The notes under the pieces are model-generated. The model was not told the origin of the DNA, ran no database searches, and saw only the letters and a list, made by a program, of their open reading frames with translations. Both the position numbers and the translations under genes were made by a program. A stretch of DNA of 64,000 nt from Ephydatia muelleri (taxonomy: Eukaryota; Porifera; Demospongiae; Spongillida; Spongillidae). This document shows positions 21,441 to 33,218 of the stretch, piece by piece (positions within the stretch are counted from its first letter, which is position 1; each line of letters begins with the position of its first letter). The stretch lies in NCBI GenBank assembly GCA_013339895.1, contig JABACO010000006.1:6770087-6834086 (forward strand), in the 5' to 3' direction.

Positions 21441-22560
21441 ATTGTGTCTCAGCATATCAGATACGAGACACTTTTGACTGCTTTACAGGTGTCAGTACTA
21501 GTATTAGTAGAAGTCACATAGCATTTGAAAAGTTAGCAGTACCTCGCTATGAAAGTGATAGGTTTACAATGAGGAGCATACAGTTTGAAAGTTAAGGAAG
21601 AAAAATGAATTCACAATCTTGTGACCAAAAATATAAATAACATTAGGTACATGTAGATGTATATGATGATCTCTTACAATGTATGCTATGTTCATTAATG
21701 CAATGTCATTAACAAAATGACCTCAGATTAGCATTAAGCAATCAAAATTAATCACATATGAAACATCTTGTTTAATATACATGCTTTGGAGCATCTAAAG
21801 TTGAATTTGTGTGGTTTACGATTCTACTTAGAGCTCAGCATAAAACTGGCTACCCATGAATGGTGGGTTTAACCATATGGAGAAATGCTCGGTCAAAAGG
21901 AATTGACAAATGTTGCAGTTTGTACATTTGCGGATTGATCCCCTATCACTTCCATAAAAATGAATGTTTTTCAACAATTTGATTATCAATAACCAAATAC
22001 AAACTGTAAAGTTTAGATGGGGGTCAATATTATTCAAGAACATAAGATCTTGATTTAGCAAAACAAAACCAACCTCTTTGTTTTCCTCCTTTTGGCAAAA
22101 TAGCGATTTGTGCAGTTTTAATCTATTTAATCACTCATAATCCTTAGGTCAAATTATATTGTAATTTTGTGGGTCTTGGTAATGCACGTCTTTAGTTGTT
22201 GGTGATGCCAAAATATTTTTGGGCCCTGCTGTTTTCTGTTCTCAGATTTTGGGCCACAATATTTTGGTAGGTTATGTTAATGGTAATTGCCCATAGTGTC
22301 ACGTGCACTTAATCAATTGCTCAAATCTATTAACTACACAATACTCATGAATGCATTAATTACATAGTGCAACAACAACATGCAACAATGCTACTTCCTA
22401 CTCTTTTGGGATTGACACTTGAGTGCATTGCTCCACAACACTTCTGTATGCTTCTGCTTAGTGGCAAATGCAGCTGAACCAAAGATAAATGGCTGAAAGA
22501 ATGATGGTCTTTAAGATACAAAGCTCTACTGTTCTATTCAGAACTTTGATCTACATCTTG
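21441..22560. other. No recognised feature
   Basis: AT-rich DNA with no repeat or open segment that I can assign. Confidence 0.4.
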
Positions 22561-22568
22561 TAAGTGAT

Positions 22569-22745
22569 CACCACCACCACCACCACCACCACCACCACCA
22601 CCACCACCACCACCACCACCACCACCACCACTCTCTTTCTCTCTCTTTCTCTCTTTCTCTCTTTTTCTCTCTCTCTCTTTTCTCTTGTCTGCTTTCTTAT
22701 TCTCTCTTTTTATCTCTCTTTCTCTCTTTCTCTTTCTCTCTCTCC
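22569..22745. repeat. (CCA)n followed by (TC)n polypyrimidine tract
   Basis: About 20 pure ACC/CCA units, then 115 bp of almost only C and T on the plus strand. The long polypurine-polypyrimidine mirror-like tract can form triplex (H-DNA). Confidence 0.95.
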
Positions 22746-25700
22746 TGTTCTTACTCCTATGGCTTCAGCTCATATACGTACAGCCAGTATTACCTTTGTA
22801 CATAAAAATGCTCAATTTTGTTGAGGCATGCATTAACTCAGTTTATGAAGAGCTCAAAGGGGTGACATTCATATGCCACATCACTACCTAATGATTTGCT
22901 TGTGACATTGTTGTTGTACTCATCATGTAAAAATATTCCGTTGTCACAGCAACTTTGTATTAAAGATCCGGTCCGCACTTGCATGAACTGGTCAAACACA
23001 TTCATCAAACATCTGTCAATCGCACATAGTGCCTGGGAGAAAGGCAAATGTATTCAAAACATTAAGATTTTCACCTGACATGATTCCTTATGCCCAGTCA
23101 GTTTTGTTTCTCATACTTGGACTACATGTAGGCACAAGTGAAAGAATACAGTTGACTTACCTACTTTATCGTTTAGTAGGATTACGGTAGATCTTCTGTA
23201 GCTGCAGATTGGTGATGATGGCATTGATGAGAAGAACTGGGTTAACAATATAATGATACCAGGGAGTCAGATTTAGTTTGGCTATGTTTATCATTCATGC
23301 TAAGGAAACACATACACACGAATAGCTGAAGGCACAAGCCACTTGATTCAGAAGCATACTTACAGTGGCTATGTTCGAACTGTTTTTTTTTTTCTTATGA
23401 ATTTATCAAGTAGCCGTGCCTTCAGTCAAAGGTAATCCCAAGTCAGAAAGCACTTCACCAAGGTTACGACAAATGGGGTATTTTATCCAAACAGGATGGT
23501 TTTGTGAAAACAGGATGGCATTCAAATGCATGGTGGTGTAAGTTAATACATGTAGTTGGGCATAGTTGACACAACTAATTTATGTGCATATATATTTCCT
23601 GCACAATGCATTGGTGCAGCCATTAGGTGAAGTGTGCAGCAGCCATGTTACTATACGTTGACAGGTTGTAGTATTGTCATTTATTGTGTAATTGTAATTG
23701 CCTAGTTTAACCCTTGAGAACATTCTAGAAGATTTATCGGAGGTACTTAAAGCTACCGCTGAGGAAGACCAGCTCATTTGGAGGCTGGCATACCTTACGG
23801 ATGGACGAAGGCGCGAACTGATGTTATTTGTGTGCCTATAGCTGATATTGATTCCTAAACAGGCTGTCATTGGGTCACGAGCGCGGGTATTCCAGTACTT
23901 CACACAGGTCATTAGATAAAGAATTGAGGTGACATATCATCGATCAAGAATCTTACATCTTGGTTGTTGAATACTTTGTGTGCTTGGCATGCTATCGTCA
24001 ACTGAAGAAGCTTGAAGTGTTTGAACCTTTCTTTAGCTCGCTCAGAACGAATTCACAGTGTGTGACTTACTGCACCAGAGGGATTCAATTAGTTTAAAGA
24101 GTGCAGTATGTACAAAGCCGGTTGGAGCCGAATGCGTTTATTAACACCCGTGATGATACGACAATAATCTTGTATTAGCATTCTGTTTCATTCTCGCGTG
24201 CTTTGAACCTGCAAAAACCTTCTGATACGAAGAGTCGAAATGCTGGGAGCACAATTATAAATCCACATACAGTATACCGCATCACGCTCAAAGCAAAGCT
24301 GAACAGTCTAGAGTATAGCTTTGTGACCACTTGTCGGAGATTGATTAGCAGCTGCACTTCACGCTTGAGTAAATTCTCAGTTGCTTCTGTGATTCATTGA
24401 CGACCTCGTAACTCGCATCTAGAATGATACTAGTTTTCTCAAATAAGCACACGCATAAGTAGCCAGCAAAATACATACTCTATATCAGCCAATTGCACAA
24501 GGTAGAGAATTACAGCAATGGCGATCAATAGAAGTTCAAAAACGATATTGTAGCACATCATGCACTACTTCAAAAGTTCAGTACTCTGCTATATTCCAAC
24601 CAATCAGTGTTGGGCGATATAGTTTAGTCAGTACTACATGCATAAAATGTAATACCAAATAGGAAAGAAGGCAGCTATGGTATTTGTCCACGAAAAGGGA
24701 TAACGAATGTATTTTTTTTTTAATAATCTAAAAGTCTGAAATGTCCTCTACACATTGCTTCTTACGCACTGAGAATCGGAGTATCTGTCATGGAGTTGTA
24801 AGGCGCTGAATTTTTAATTAGCCTTACATTTCAACGCAAGCTTTACATTTCTATTGCGCGTACTGAAAATTTTATAATGTATACGCGGTAGGTCTCTTTT
24901 CGCGGATACGATCCCACATAACGAAGTACAAAGCTCCAAAACTGTGAATGGGGTTAGACCTAAATAAATCCTCAAGTAATGCATACGTGCATAAAGCTAA
25001 TTCTGGTCAATGCTATTTCGTGTAAACGTGCTGTTAATAAAAGTAGCTATAGGCGTTGAAAAAATATAGCCGTTTGGTTCATGCATGTGTAATCCATTGA
25101 ATTAAATGAATAGCCATTTTTGAGTGACAAGTTTGCCAATATAGCCCTTGTATTAGATAAAGTAAGTACATATACTGAATATATGAAAGTACTTACCACA
25201 CGCCCACACACAGACTCCGTGAGCTATCTAAATCATATCCAGAAATGGCCCATACATAGGCGGTCATCTTGCTTTTTATTTCAAATTGAATTTTAAACAA
25301 GTTTATAATGTACTATAAATCGGTCTGATTATGATATATGTACTTTGAAAAATTATTCCATTAACCATTCTTTAACTAAAATCAAGACAAAAAATTAATT
25401 TCTACCGCGCATAATTTATTCATATAAGTATGCCATTGCGTCATCTGCCAAAATTATTTAATAAATATTGGCAATAATTGTCTAATGGTGCAAAATAAGT
25501 TAATTCAGCTGAAGATTAACAAGGCTTCTGGTCTGAGCCAATAGCAAGCCAGGTAGCTAAGTGGAAACCTTTTCCCTAGCCTCCTCCCCCCAATTCCCAT
25601 AGGTCTAGACTGCCAGCTAGAGGGACACCCACCAACCCTAGCTCACTGCTAATGCATTATGGTGAAGCTATTATATTTATTGTATACAAGACGTCGTCAT

Positions 25701-26109
25701 GGACACTTTTGACCTATATAGTGGGTTGTTTTCACTTGAAGTTTATTGTAAACAGTGTTCGTTTAGCCTGCAGCAGCTCGATGAATGAAGCGCGTAGGCT
25801 AGGCACGTGCACTGATACGATTACACGCAGGGATAAAAATGATTCGTTAGCACTTTCCAGTACAGCTACGACCTACGTAGGCTTCTCAGTCTTACCTAGA
25901 TCGATTAACATCAAGTCTGAATGTGCCGCATTTTCAATATTTGTCTGCATGTGTGCGTCGATCAATACACGTAAAGCGCTTAACTGCGAAGCACTCTCTG
26001 GGACTTCGCCAATGGAAGAGCGCTATCACAATATATACTTACATTAAGGAAAGCTTTGTCTACACATCGGGGCGCTGCTCAGTCTACCACTAGGCCAAAG
26101 CCCTGCATC
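22746..26109. other. Mostly unassigned 3.4 kb before the hAT element
   Basis: No recognised gene. The only exon-like part is the segment near 23.7-23.85 kb, given separately. The rest is AT-rich. Confidence 0.4.
23702..23842 (+). CDS. Candidate exon of an unknown gene
   Basis: After TTGCCTAG an open plus frame gives LTLENILEDLSEVLKATAEE, continuing into WRLAYLTDGRRRELM and ending at a TAG. Its charged, helix-like composition looks more protein-like than surrounding frames, and a coiled-coil or death-fold helix is possible. No homology is recognised and no neighbouring exon was found. Confidence 0.25.
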
Positions 26110-29100
26110 CAGCGCCGGATTTAGACAGTCGTGGGCCCTGGGCAATTATACTTGGTGGCCCCCCCCCCCCCCCCCCCCCCCCCCCCACTATTTAACCCAT
26201 CAGACATGCATACTGAAATAATACACAATTAATGTAACAATTACACAAACACTTCATACACTTGCAGGCAATGGACTGGTAGTATCACACACAATATGAA
26301 ATTAGGAAGTTTAGGAACGTAATCTATTTCTGAAAACAGCGTTTCCTAGACTTTGCATTAGCAAATTCATTTATCACATCTGAATAATCTAGTTGTTTGG
26401 TTATATCAGATTCTATACTCATTATTGCAAGATAGTTCAGACGATCTTCGCTCATAGTTGTTCTTAATTTGTTTTTTAAAAGTGCCAATCGAGAGAATGA
26501 CCTTTCACCAGAACAGTTGGTGCACATCAGTGAAAGGTAAATTCGCAAAGCAGTTGTGACATTTGGAAAAGTGGAGATCACATTTGTTTTCAAAATTGTA
26601 CTTAGCATCTGCTGAGCATTGTTTTTTTCTTTTCCAATAAATTCTATATGAAATGCATCATTTCATTTGGGAAAGAATCATCTACATCTGACCCATAAAC
26701 AGACACAAAGGCTTTTGATTCCTCTTCAACTGCAGCCACTGACATGTCATGAAATTCAGTCAGGAATCTAAATCGTAAGTTTACTATTAAGTAGGCAGCA
26801 GTCCTTTCTTTACACTCTGTAATCAAAGTGTCAATTATTCTGAAGAATGTCTCTACTCGAAATTTATCCCTTCCATGCAGCGTAGTAGAATTGATGTCCT
26901 GATGCTGTGCTGTTTGTCGCCTTTTGCGCTGGTTTACATCTTTATATATTTTGACATGTGCTACATCTATTGCTCGTCTTTCAAACTCATCAAATTTAGA
27001 CCTAAGAGATATAAGAAAGGTGCTCAAAGCCTCCAGTAATGTTACAACTGTTCCAAGTTCAATTTTTTCAGCTTGAACAGACTTATTGGTTTTGTTAAAC
27101 CTCTCTAGAACTGTATTCCACAAATCCGTTAATAATACTGTTTCTAAATGATCCATTCCTTCACTATATACTTTAGCTAAATGCATGCCATCAGGCTGCT
27201 GGTGCTCAGAATCGTCACTTAGAGCATCAAGTGCATTCTGTATTTCAAAATACCCATTTTGAAAAGCCTTTGTTGCATCATGCCTTGCAGACCATCTGGT
27301 ATCAGAAAGCCTTTTTACAACAATTCCCTTCTTTCCTATATATTGGTGCAAAATGTCCCACCTGTAAGTGGAGGATGAAAAAAAGTTATAGATTCCCGTC
27401 AAAGTACCAAAAAATGAGATGGCTTCAATGCAGCAGTCAGCTGCCTTGTTTCCAACTAAATTCAGAGAATGACCAGCACAAGGAATGTATATTGCATGGG
27501 GATTTTCAGAGCTCAGCAACGTTTGCACTCCTTTGTATATTCCGGACATATTTGATGCATTGTCATAAGACTGTCCTCTACAGTTAGAAAAATCAATACT
27601 GTGTTCTTCACAAAACAACAAAACTACATCAGCAAGACTTCTCCCTGTATGACTGGTGATGGGAATGAAACTTAAGAAGCGTTCAACTGGTGTTCCGTTT
27701 AGGTCAACAAAACGAATTATGATAGTAAGTTGGTCAATTTTAGCCAAATCTGGTGTGCTATCAATACTTATAGAAAAATATTTTGCTTTCCTTATATCTT
27801 CAAGAATAACATGCAATACTTTCTTCCCCATTAGTTGGACTATTTCTTCGCAAATGGTTGAAGACAAATATGATGGAGTCCCACTTCCTGCATTTCCAAA
27901 TCTAGCTATGTGATCAGACAGAAATGGATCAAAATTAGAAATAAGTTCTAAAATTCCAAGATAATTTCCATTGTGTTGTGATCCAAAGATCTCATTGTCC
28001 CCACGGAAAGCGAGTCCACGTTCAGATAGGAAAGTGATTACATGCACAACACGCTTCAATACATTGCGCCAATATTTCACTTCATTATCAAACTGAATTT
28101 GCAAAGACGAGTCAATTCTTTCAATATTCTTCCTTCTGCTACAGAATGCAAGCATAGCAGATGTATGTTCTGATGAGTGCTCGTGTTCACTCAGTCTGAC
28201 ACCTGCATGCTTCCAGTCATCAAATCCCTTATCAGCCAATGCAGATTTACTTTTACCAAATAGCTTGCACACGAAACAGAACAAGCATCCTATGGATGGG
28301 GAATAGATCAACCACTCTCTACTCACTGTGTCACCATTTTGAAGAATACGTTTGAACATATTCTCAGTAACCATACGGCTTAGGCCACCAGCATCCTTTC
28401 TTTTGGAAGCAGTATACCTTCCATCATTGTTGTGGCATCTTGTGGGCCCATGCAGCGCCCAATACTCTCGAAGGTTATCAGTAACTGTCCACTTTGCTGG
28501 ATCATTGACAGTGTTGGCCGTGGCTGTAGTTTCTAAGGAGTATGATTGTGATGATTGGCTGCTGGAACAAGAAGTATCACAAGAATGAACGCTAATGCAT
28601 ACGTCAAGTGGCGCCTGCAGCATTGAAATTGGTACGCATTCATCGATTGGTCCGTTTGGTCGTGACGATTGGCTGCTGGAACAAGGATCAGAAGATGTTG
28701 GCAGCATGGTTGCACTTGGTTCCGTTTCATTCATACTGTCATGCACGTTGTCGACTACGTCTACGCACTGATGTTCTGCCACTGCGGTTTCGAGGTTACC
28801 AGCCTGGACTCCCTGGAGGGTACTGTTTGGCTCATTTTGAACATGAAATCCAAAGGACAAAAGCCTTGGCAGTTTGCTTTGTAGCTTATTCCATTCATCA
28901 AGTTGTTCTTTCCGCTTCTTTCGTTTCGATGCTCCACTTCGCGCACTTCTATTCTCGGTCTCTTGCTCCGGCTCCATATGCATGTTAATTCGCTCAATTA
29001 ACACTAATTAGTAATTTTAGTATGAGTTATTATAAACCAAAAAAACATGAATATCATTATTATGAGAACGGTGGGGCCCCCTCAAAAAGCCGTGGGCCCT

Positions 29101-29142
29101 GGGCAGCCGCCCCGTTTGCCCCCCCCCCTAAATCCGGCACTG
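26110..29142 (-). mobile_element. hAT superfamily DNA transposon (TTF/DUF4371 type), complete ends
   Basis: 3,033 bp bounded by inverted repeats beginning CAGCGCCGGATTTA (left) and CAGTGCCGGATTTA (right, on the minus strand). It is flanked by the identical 8-bp duplication CCTGCATC at 26102-26109 and 29143-29150. Both ends also share GTGGGCCCTGGGCA plus C/G runs. The single large gene inside is a hAT transposase on the minus strand. Sharp ends and a perfect duplication mean the insertion is fairly young. Confidence 0.93.
26324..29004 (-). pseudogene. hAT transposase (ZMYM1-like, TTF zinc finger + DUF4371 + dimerisation domain), frameshifted
   Basis: The cut-and-paste transposase frame opens at 29004 for 786 codons. 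Order: an N-terminal basic region and a Ser-rich linker; a TTF-type zinc finger around CLFCFVCKLFG with SEHEHSSEHTSAM; a DUF4371 RNase-H-like core with the first catalytic Asp in FSISIDSTPD; a CAGHSLNLVGNKAADCC insertion motif; and DTRWSARHDA. The frame stops after NEMMHFI at 26644. The C-terminal hAT dimerisation part, with SGERSFSRLALLKNKLRTTM, lies in another frame at 26324-26650. The pattern ...TTTCATATAGAA... is explained by a 2-bp TA duplication. Apart from that one lesion the protein looks full length. Confidence 0.88.
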
Positions 29143-29283
29143 CCTGCATCAGGGTCAAAGCACCCCCCCTCCCATGTTATGGCATCAGGCCCAACCCCTG
29201 TCTCTGCACATAGTGTGTGGTTTGTGTGAACATAGATACATGTAATGTGCAGTTAAAACATGCACAATTTGTGCTATTGCTAG

Positions 29284-29640
29284 TTAGCAATTAGAGTTTA
29301 CATGTACTGTGGCTGCACCAATACGTATGTCTGGTATGCTTTGCTTCACCTCTTCCGAGGTTCCAAATGGTGTTCTGGCAGCTGCTGTACATGGCTGCAC
29401 CAATGTGGGTGTTATATTTGGCTGGATTGTAGCCACATAGCTCCACCATACCAGGGGTAGAAAGGTGGAGCGGAAGCTCTTAGATGTGAGTGTTCTCCCA
29501 TCTTTGAAGTGGAAGAGGGGTGAGGAGTGAGTGGAACAGTGACAACATTCTCTGTAGGCCTCTATTGCTGGAACTGGACACATGTGCCTAGGTGCTACAC
29601 ATATAAAGTGTGTGCTTTTAAGACATAGGTACACAGTTTG
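29284..29640 (-). pseudogene. Tyrosine-recombinase remnant (DIRS/Crypton-like)
   Basis: The minus frame contains a CPVPAIEAYRECC segment, PLFHFKDGRTLTSKSFRSTF and later IRIGAATVH. This resembles the ...CPV-x-A...LF-x-F-x-DG-x-LT...HSFRIGAAT region of DIRS/Crypton tyrosine recombinases. The HSFR catalytic word is spoiled and the C-terminal tyrosine region is missing. It starts about 140 bp after the hAT element. Confidence 0.45.
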
Positions 29641-30122
29641 TTCTCTTAGAACACAGCTGGAAACTAGGTTTATAATTAGAAAATTACGGTACGCGACCAA
29701 ATCAGCAATAGAAACCACCTCATTAAGAAAGGCATATGTTCCAACATTGTCGGTACCCTTAAATATGTACATAAATAATGTACAATCTTTTATTTTAACA
29801 ATTCTTACACTTTTCTTTATTCTAAACACTCGGTACGCACTCACCAAATAAAATGAACCAATACTGCGCAACTTGTTTATATACGGTCACATGGGAGCGA
29901 AAATGGAGGTTGTGTTACAAGACTCGTTCGAACGGACTCCGGGAACGACCGATAAAGGTAGGCGTTCTATCCTTTCATCATCAGACCTGGAACAACAAGA
30001 AACTCCAATCCTTAACCCTTAGCGCATTTTCTATAGACACCAAATACTTATGTTTTTTATATGAATAAACGACACGCGTTGCGGTTGTTTTATTATTACA
30101 TGCGTTTGTTAACACATATCAG

Positions 30123-30419
30123 GAGGATTATCACATTACACAAGTGCAGCTACACTGCAGGGTGTGTGCCAGAAGGCTGTTAAAGGCAAAAAGCAAATGT
30201 CCATCAACCATATTTCTGTGCAAAGCACATGCTGCAAAATTGCTAAATGCTTTTGGTATTGATACCAACAACGATGACAACAGAGTTCATCCTGAACACT
30301 TCTGTCCATCCTGCAAACGTGCATTAGACAGGGTGATCAGTGCCATGCACAGGAAAATTCACTACAAATGTGGCACTGCCCCCTTTCAGTGGGAGATGCA
30401 TTCAGACCGAGAATGCAAG
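30123..30419 (+). pseudogene. RAG1-like exon: N-terminal zinc-binding region
   Basis: 99 codons, phase 0-0. Landmarks are LHCRVCARRL, LLNAFGIDTNNDDNRVHPEH, FCPSCKRA and FQWEMHSDREC. They follow vertebrate RAG1 [32 protein letters not shown] and EWHPHTPSC in order and spacing. The last cysteine pair is completed across the intron (EC-K / MC). This non-core region is absent from most Transib transposons, so it is the strongest RAG1-specific evidence. Confidence 0.75.
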
Positions 30420-30470
30420 GTAGGTGACTACACATGTGCCCACATAAAATGAAATGTTGCTATTATACAG

Positions 30471-31060
30471 ATGTGTGAGCACTTTCATGAAAGTGCAAAA
30501 GGCGCACTTGCAAAAGGAGCAGAAAAACAGCACAATGTCACTAAAGGGCGCTTACCAGGAATAACCACAAACATGATCATTGAATCTGTCAATAAGAGTG
30601 CCCCTCCCCCAGTCATCTCATCTGAGCATTCTTATCCAAGACCTCCATTAGCAAAGGATAATCTGTCTGTTCTGGACCAACTTGAGTGCCCAGTGTGTTT
30701 GGACATTCTAACACAGCCAATGGAACTTCCCTGTAAAGCAATGGCTTGCGCCCAGTGCATCATACATTGGGTAGCAACTACAGGCTCAGTACATTGTCCT
30801 TGCTGCTATTCATGCGAGCCAATGCACATTAAGCCAGCATCAAACCTGGTGCTCCTGATGCTGAAGGATGTCCTGGTCCACTGCACAATCTGTACAAGAG
30901 ATATGAGGGCTGCTATGTATGAGCATCTGAGTGCACTCCATCACTTACACATGAGGAGCAACGATCAGCTGCTAAACTCATCAAAAGGATCAGCCCTGAA
31001 AAAGGTGTATTTCAACTTCCTACAGGGGGAACAGTTAAGCGTATTTAGTGTCAACATGCA
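30471..31060 (+). pseudogene. RAG1-like exon: RING domain and adjoining zinc finger
   Basis: The RING starts at CPVCLDILTQPMELPCK (about 30688), followed by CAQCIIHW and HCPCCYSC. A ZnF with VHCTICTRDM and H...H follows (about 30877-30960). Vertebrate RAG1 reads [21 protein letters not shown] here. The zinc-binding His of CKHVFC is replaced in CKAMAC, so either the RING is atypical or it has lost one ligand. The exon's 3' end is uncertain, with a possible donor near 31002. Confidence 0.7.
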
Positions 31061-31707
31061 CTGTTACCATTGTTACATAATTTTATGTTCTTACTCATTA
31101 TAGCCAATAACATTCATGCATGTAACCAATGCCCACAATCCAACCACTACCGTATGTACAAGGACACTCAAGTCGAAATGCTCTGAGTTGCAGGATATTC
31201 GAAGGATTGTCAGTGGTGGAGAGCCATCTGCTCTGCTTCAAGTGAAGTGCTCTCTCTTAGCGATGAAGAACGGAAGTCTTTGCTAAAGGAGGCAGGCATC
31301 TCTGATGAAATAAAGATTGGACCAGCAGAGGTATTAGCCATAAAAGTAGGGCTTGCTATTCCATGGAATAAGATATGACTGCTTAGAAGGTATGTAGAAG
31401 TCATTTACAGTCACGCATCCCATGATATCCAACAATTTGATGTCATTTCAGGTGGCTAAAGGCATCTAATGTGTCCCTGGCATGTGAGGAGAGAATGCGT
31501 CATGTCTCAAAAAGGATAGTGGGTGACAATATACAGGGTTAACTGGCACCATTTTCATTTACACTAACCTCTGGTGGAGAAGAACTGCGGGCTGCCCCAC
31601 TTGTGTTCATACCAAATCTGATCCAGAAGGTCACTCAGCTCCTTGATGAGAACCACAGGTAACAGAAATTTAAACACAACATAATACATTATGTTGGACT
31701 GTTGCAG

Positions 31708-32343
31708 GACAGGCAGGTTGACTTGGCACAATGGTGTGATACCTGAAAATGAGGTGTGGTTAAAACTTGGAGGGGACAAAGGAGGAGGGACATTTAAAGC
31801 AAACTTTCAAATAGTGAACGTAGCTGCTCCAAACTCTGTTCAAAACACCTGTGTGTTTTGCTGCTTTGCAGCTGGAGACAGCTTCGCTAACCTACACATA
31901 GCACTCGATCGCTACAAGGAGCAGGTTAGACATTTACAAGCTATGAAATGGAGGTATGGTTATATCTTCACAACTAGTGTATAAAATCAAATGAGATCAC
32001 ATGCAGGCAATACACACTGAAGGTGTTTTTAAGTGGTGACTACGAATTTCTGTCCAAATTCTATGGATTGTCAGGTGCTAGTGGTATGTAGCTTGCTAAA
32101 TCATTTTTGGTCCTTTTGTTATATTTATATCCTTAAACAGGAGCCCACCCATGCCCATTTTGTCTTATAGCCAATGCAGAGATGGCAACTCCACTCATAG
32201 AGCGTGGCCATGCTCCTCCAAGAACCCTTGATGGCATTGAAGAGCAATACCTGTTTTACCTTGTATCGGGTTCTGTACGGAAACAGGCACAGCACTTCTA
32301 CAATTGCATTTTTGAACCCATATTTAACATTCCTCTTGAACAG
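31708..32343 (+). pseudogene. RAG1-like core exons carrying both catalytic aspartates
   Basis: Three exons. 31708-31953 contains VWLKLGGDKGGGTFKANFQI; its Asp codon at 31775-31777 matches RAG1 D600 (ESCDGMGD). 32007-32083 contains LKVFLSGDYEFLSKFYGLSG; the Asp at 32038-32040 corresponds to the D708 region ([20 protein letters not shown]). 32141-32343 begins AHPCPFCLIA, equivalent to RAG1 VYICTLCDA. The residue order and the zinc-binding CxxC inside the RNase H fold agree. All three exons are free of stops. Confidence 0.72.
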
Positions 32344-32395
32344 GTAAGCAAAACTGGTTCATTGACATAGTGTTAATAATTCATTTTAAACTTAG

Positions 32396-32710
32396 GTCTG
32401 CCCACCTGGTCTACACATTACGCTAGGTATTTTCACTAAGATTTTTACATTGCTGGAGGAATTGTGCCATCAGTTGGATCTAGAATTAGCTTTTCACAAC
32501 AGTGATGATGGACAATTAAGCTTTTGCATATACAGCCAAGAACTGCAAAAACTACAAATGTATACAGCTGAAATACTGGAAGCTAAACAGTCACAACAAA
32601 ACTTGGAGCAAGTGGCAACATACATGGTGTTAGCCCATGGGGAGTCACACCCCATTACTATGCAATTCATGCAGCAATCTGCATAAAGGGCAAAATCTGT
32701 TGAGCAGCTG
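32396..32710 (+). pseudogene. RAG1-like core exon with PPGLH motif and premature stop
   Basis: Starts VCPPGLHITLGIFTKIFTLL, equivalent to RAG1 [20 protein letters not shown], followed by a helical, glutamine-rich insert. TAA at 32684-32686 interrupts the frame, which continues RAKSVEQL to a good GTATGT donor. Confidence 0.65.
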
Positions 32711-33218
32711 GTATGTTAATGGAATATAAAAGAGTTTAATTATAACTTTCAACTTGTAGGAAGCAAAGATAGCTGCTAGTACTAGAGCTGTAAAGAAAGG
32801 ATTCTTGTTCAATGAAGGTCCTTTTGTAAAGGAGCTAGATAAGGCCTTACAAGGATTCGGTGTCCATCGCCAGCAGCACTTTGGAGGTGCTTTCGTTGGT
32901 AACCATGTACATGCAGCACTTAAAGTAAGACAAAGTACAATACTGTCAGTGTGACATGTACTACTCTCATGCTATATTTAGGTTTCTAACATAAACAAAT
33001 TGTGCACTTCAATCCTTTGTGCTGCACGAGAAAACCTCCCTCACAAGGCAGAAATGGTGGAAAATGAGACAGTGAAGTTTCTCAACTTATTCACGTTGTT
33101 TGCAAAGTGCCATGCAATATATGACAACAACTTCATTGATGAGACTAATGTTGAAAAGCTAGGTACATGCATACCCTACATTCTTGTTTGTGTACATGAC
33201 TTACATATTGATCAACAG

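Noticed and set aside
25652..26047. 131-codon plus frame before the hAT element
   Set aside because: Composition is not protein-like, no motif is recognised, and the frame is not supported by splice sites.
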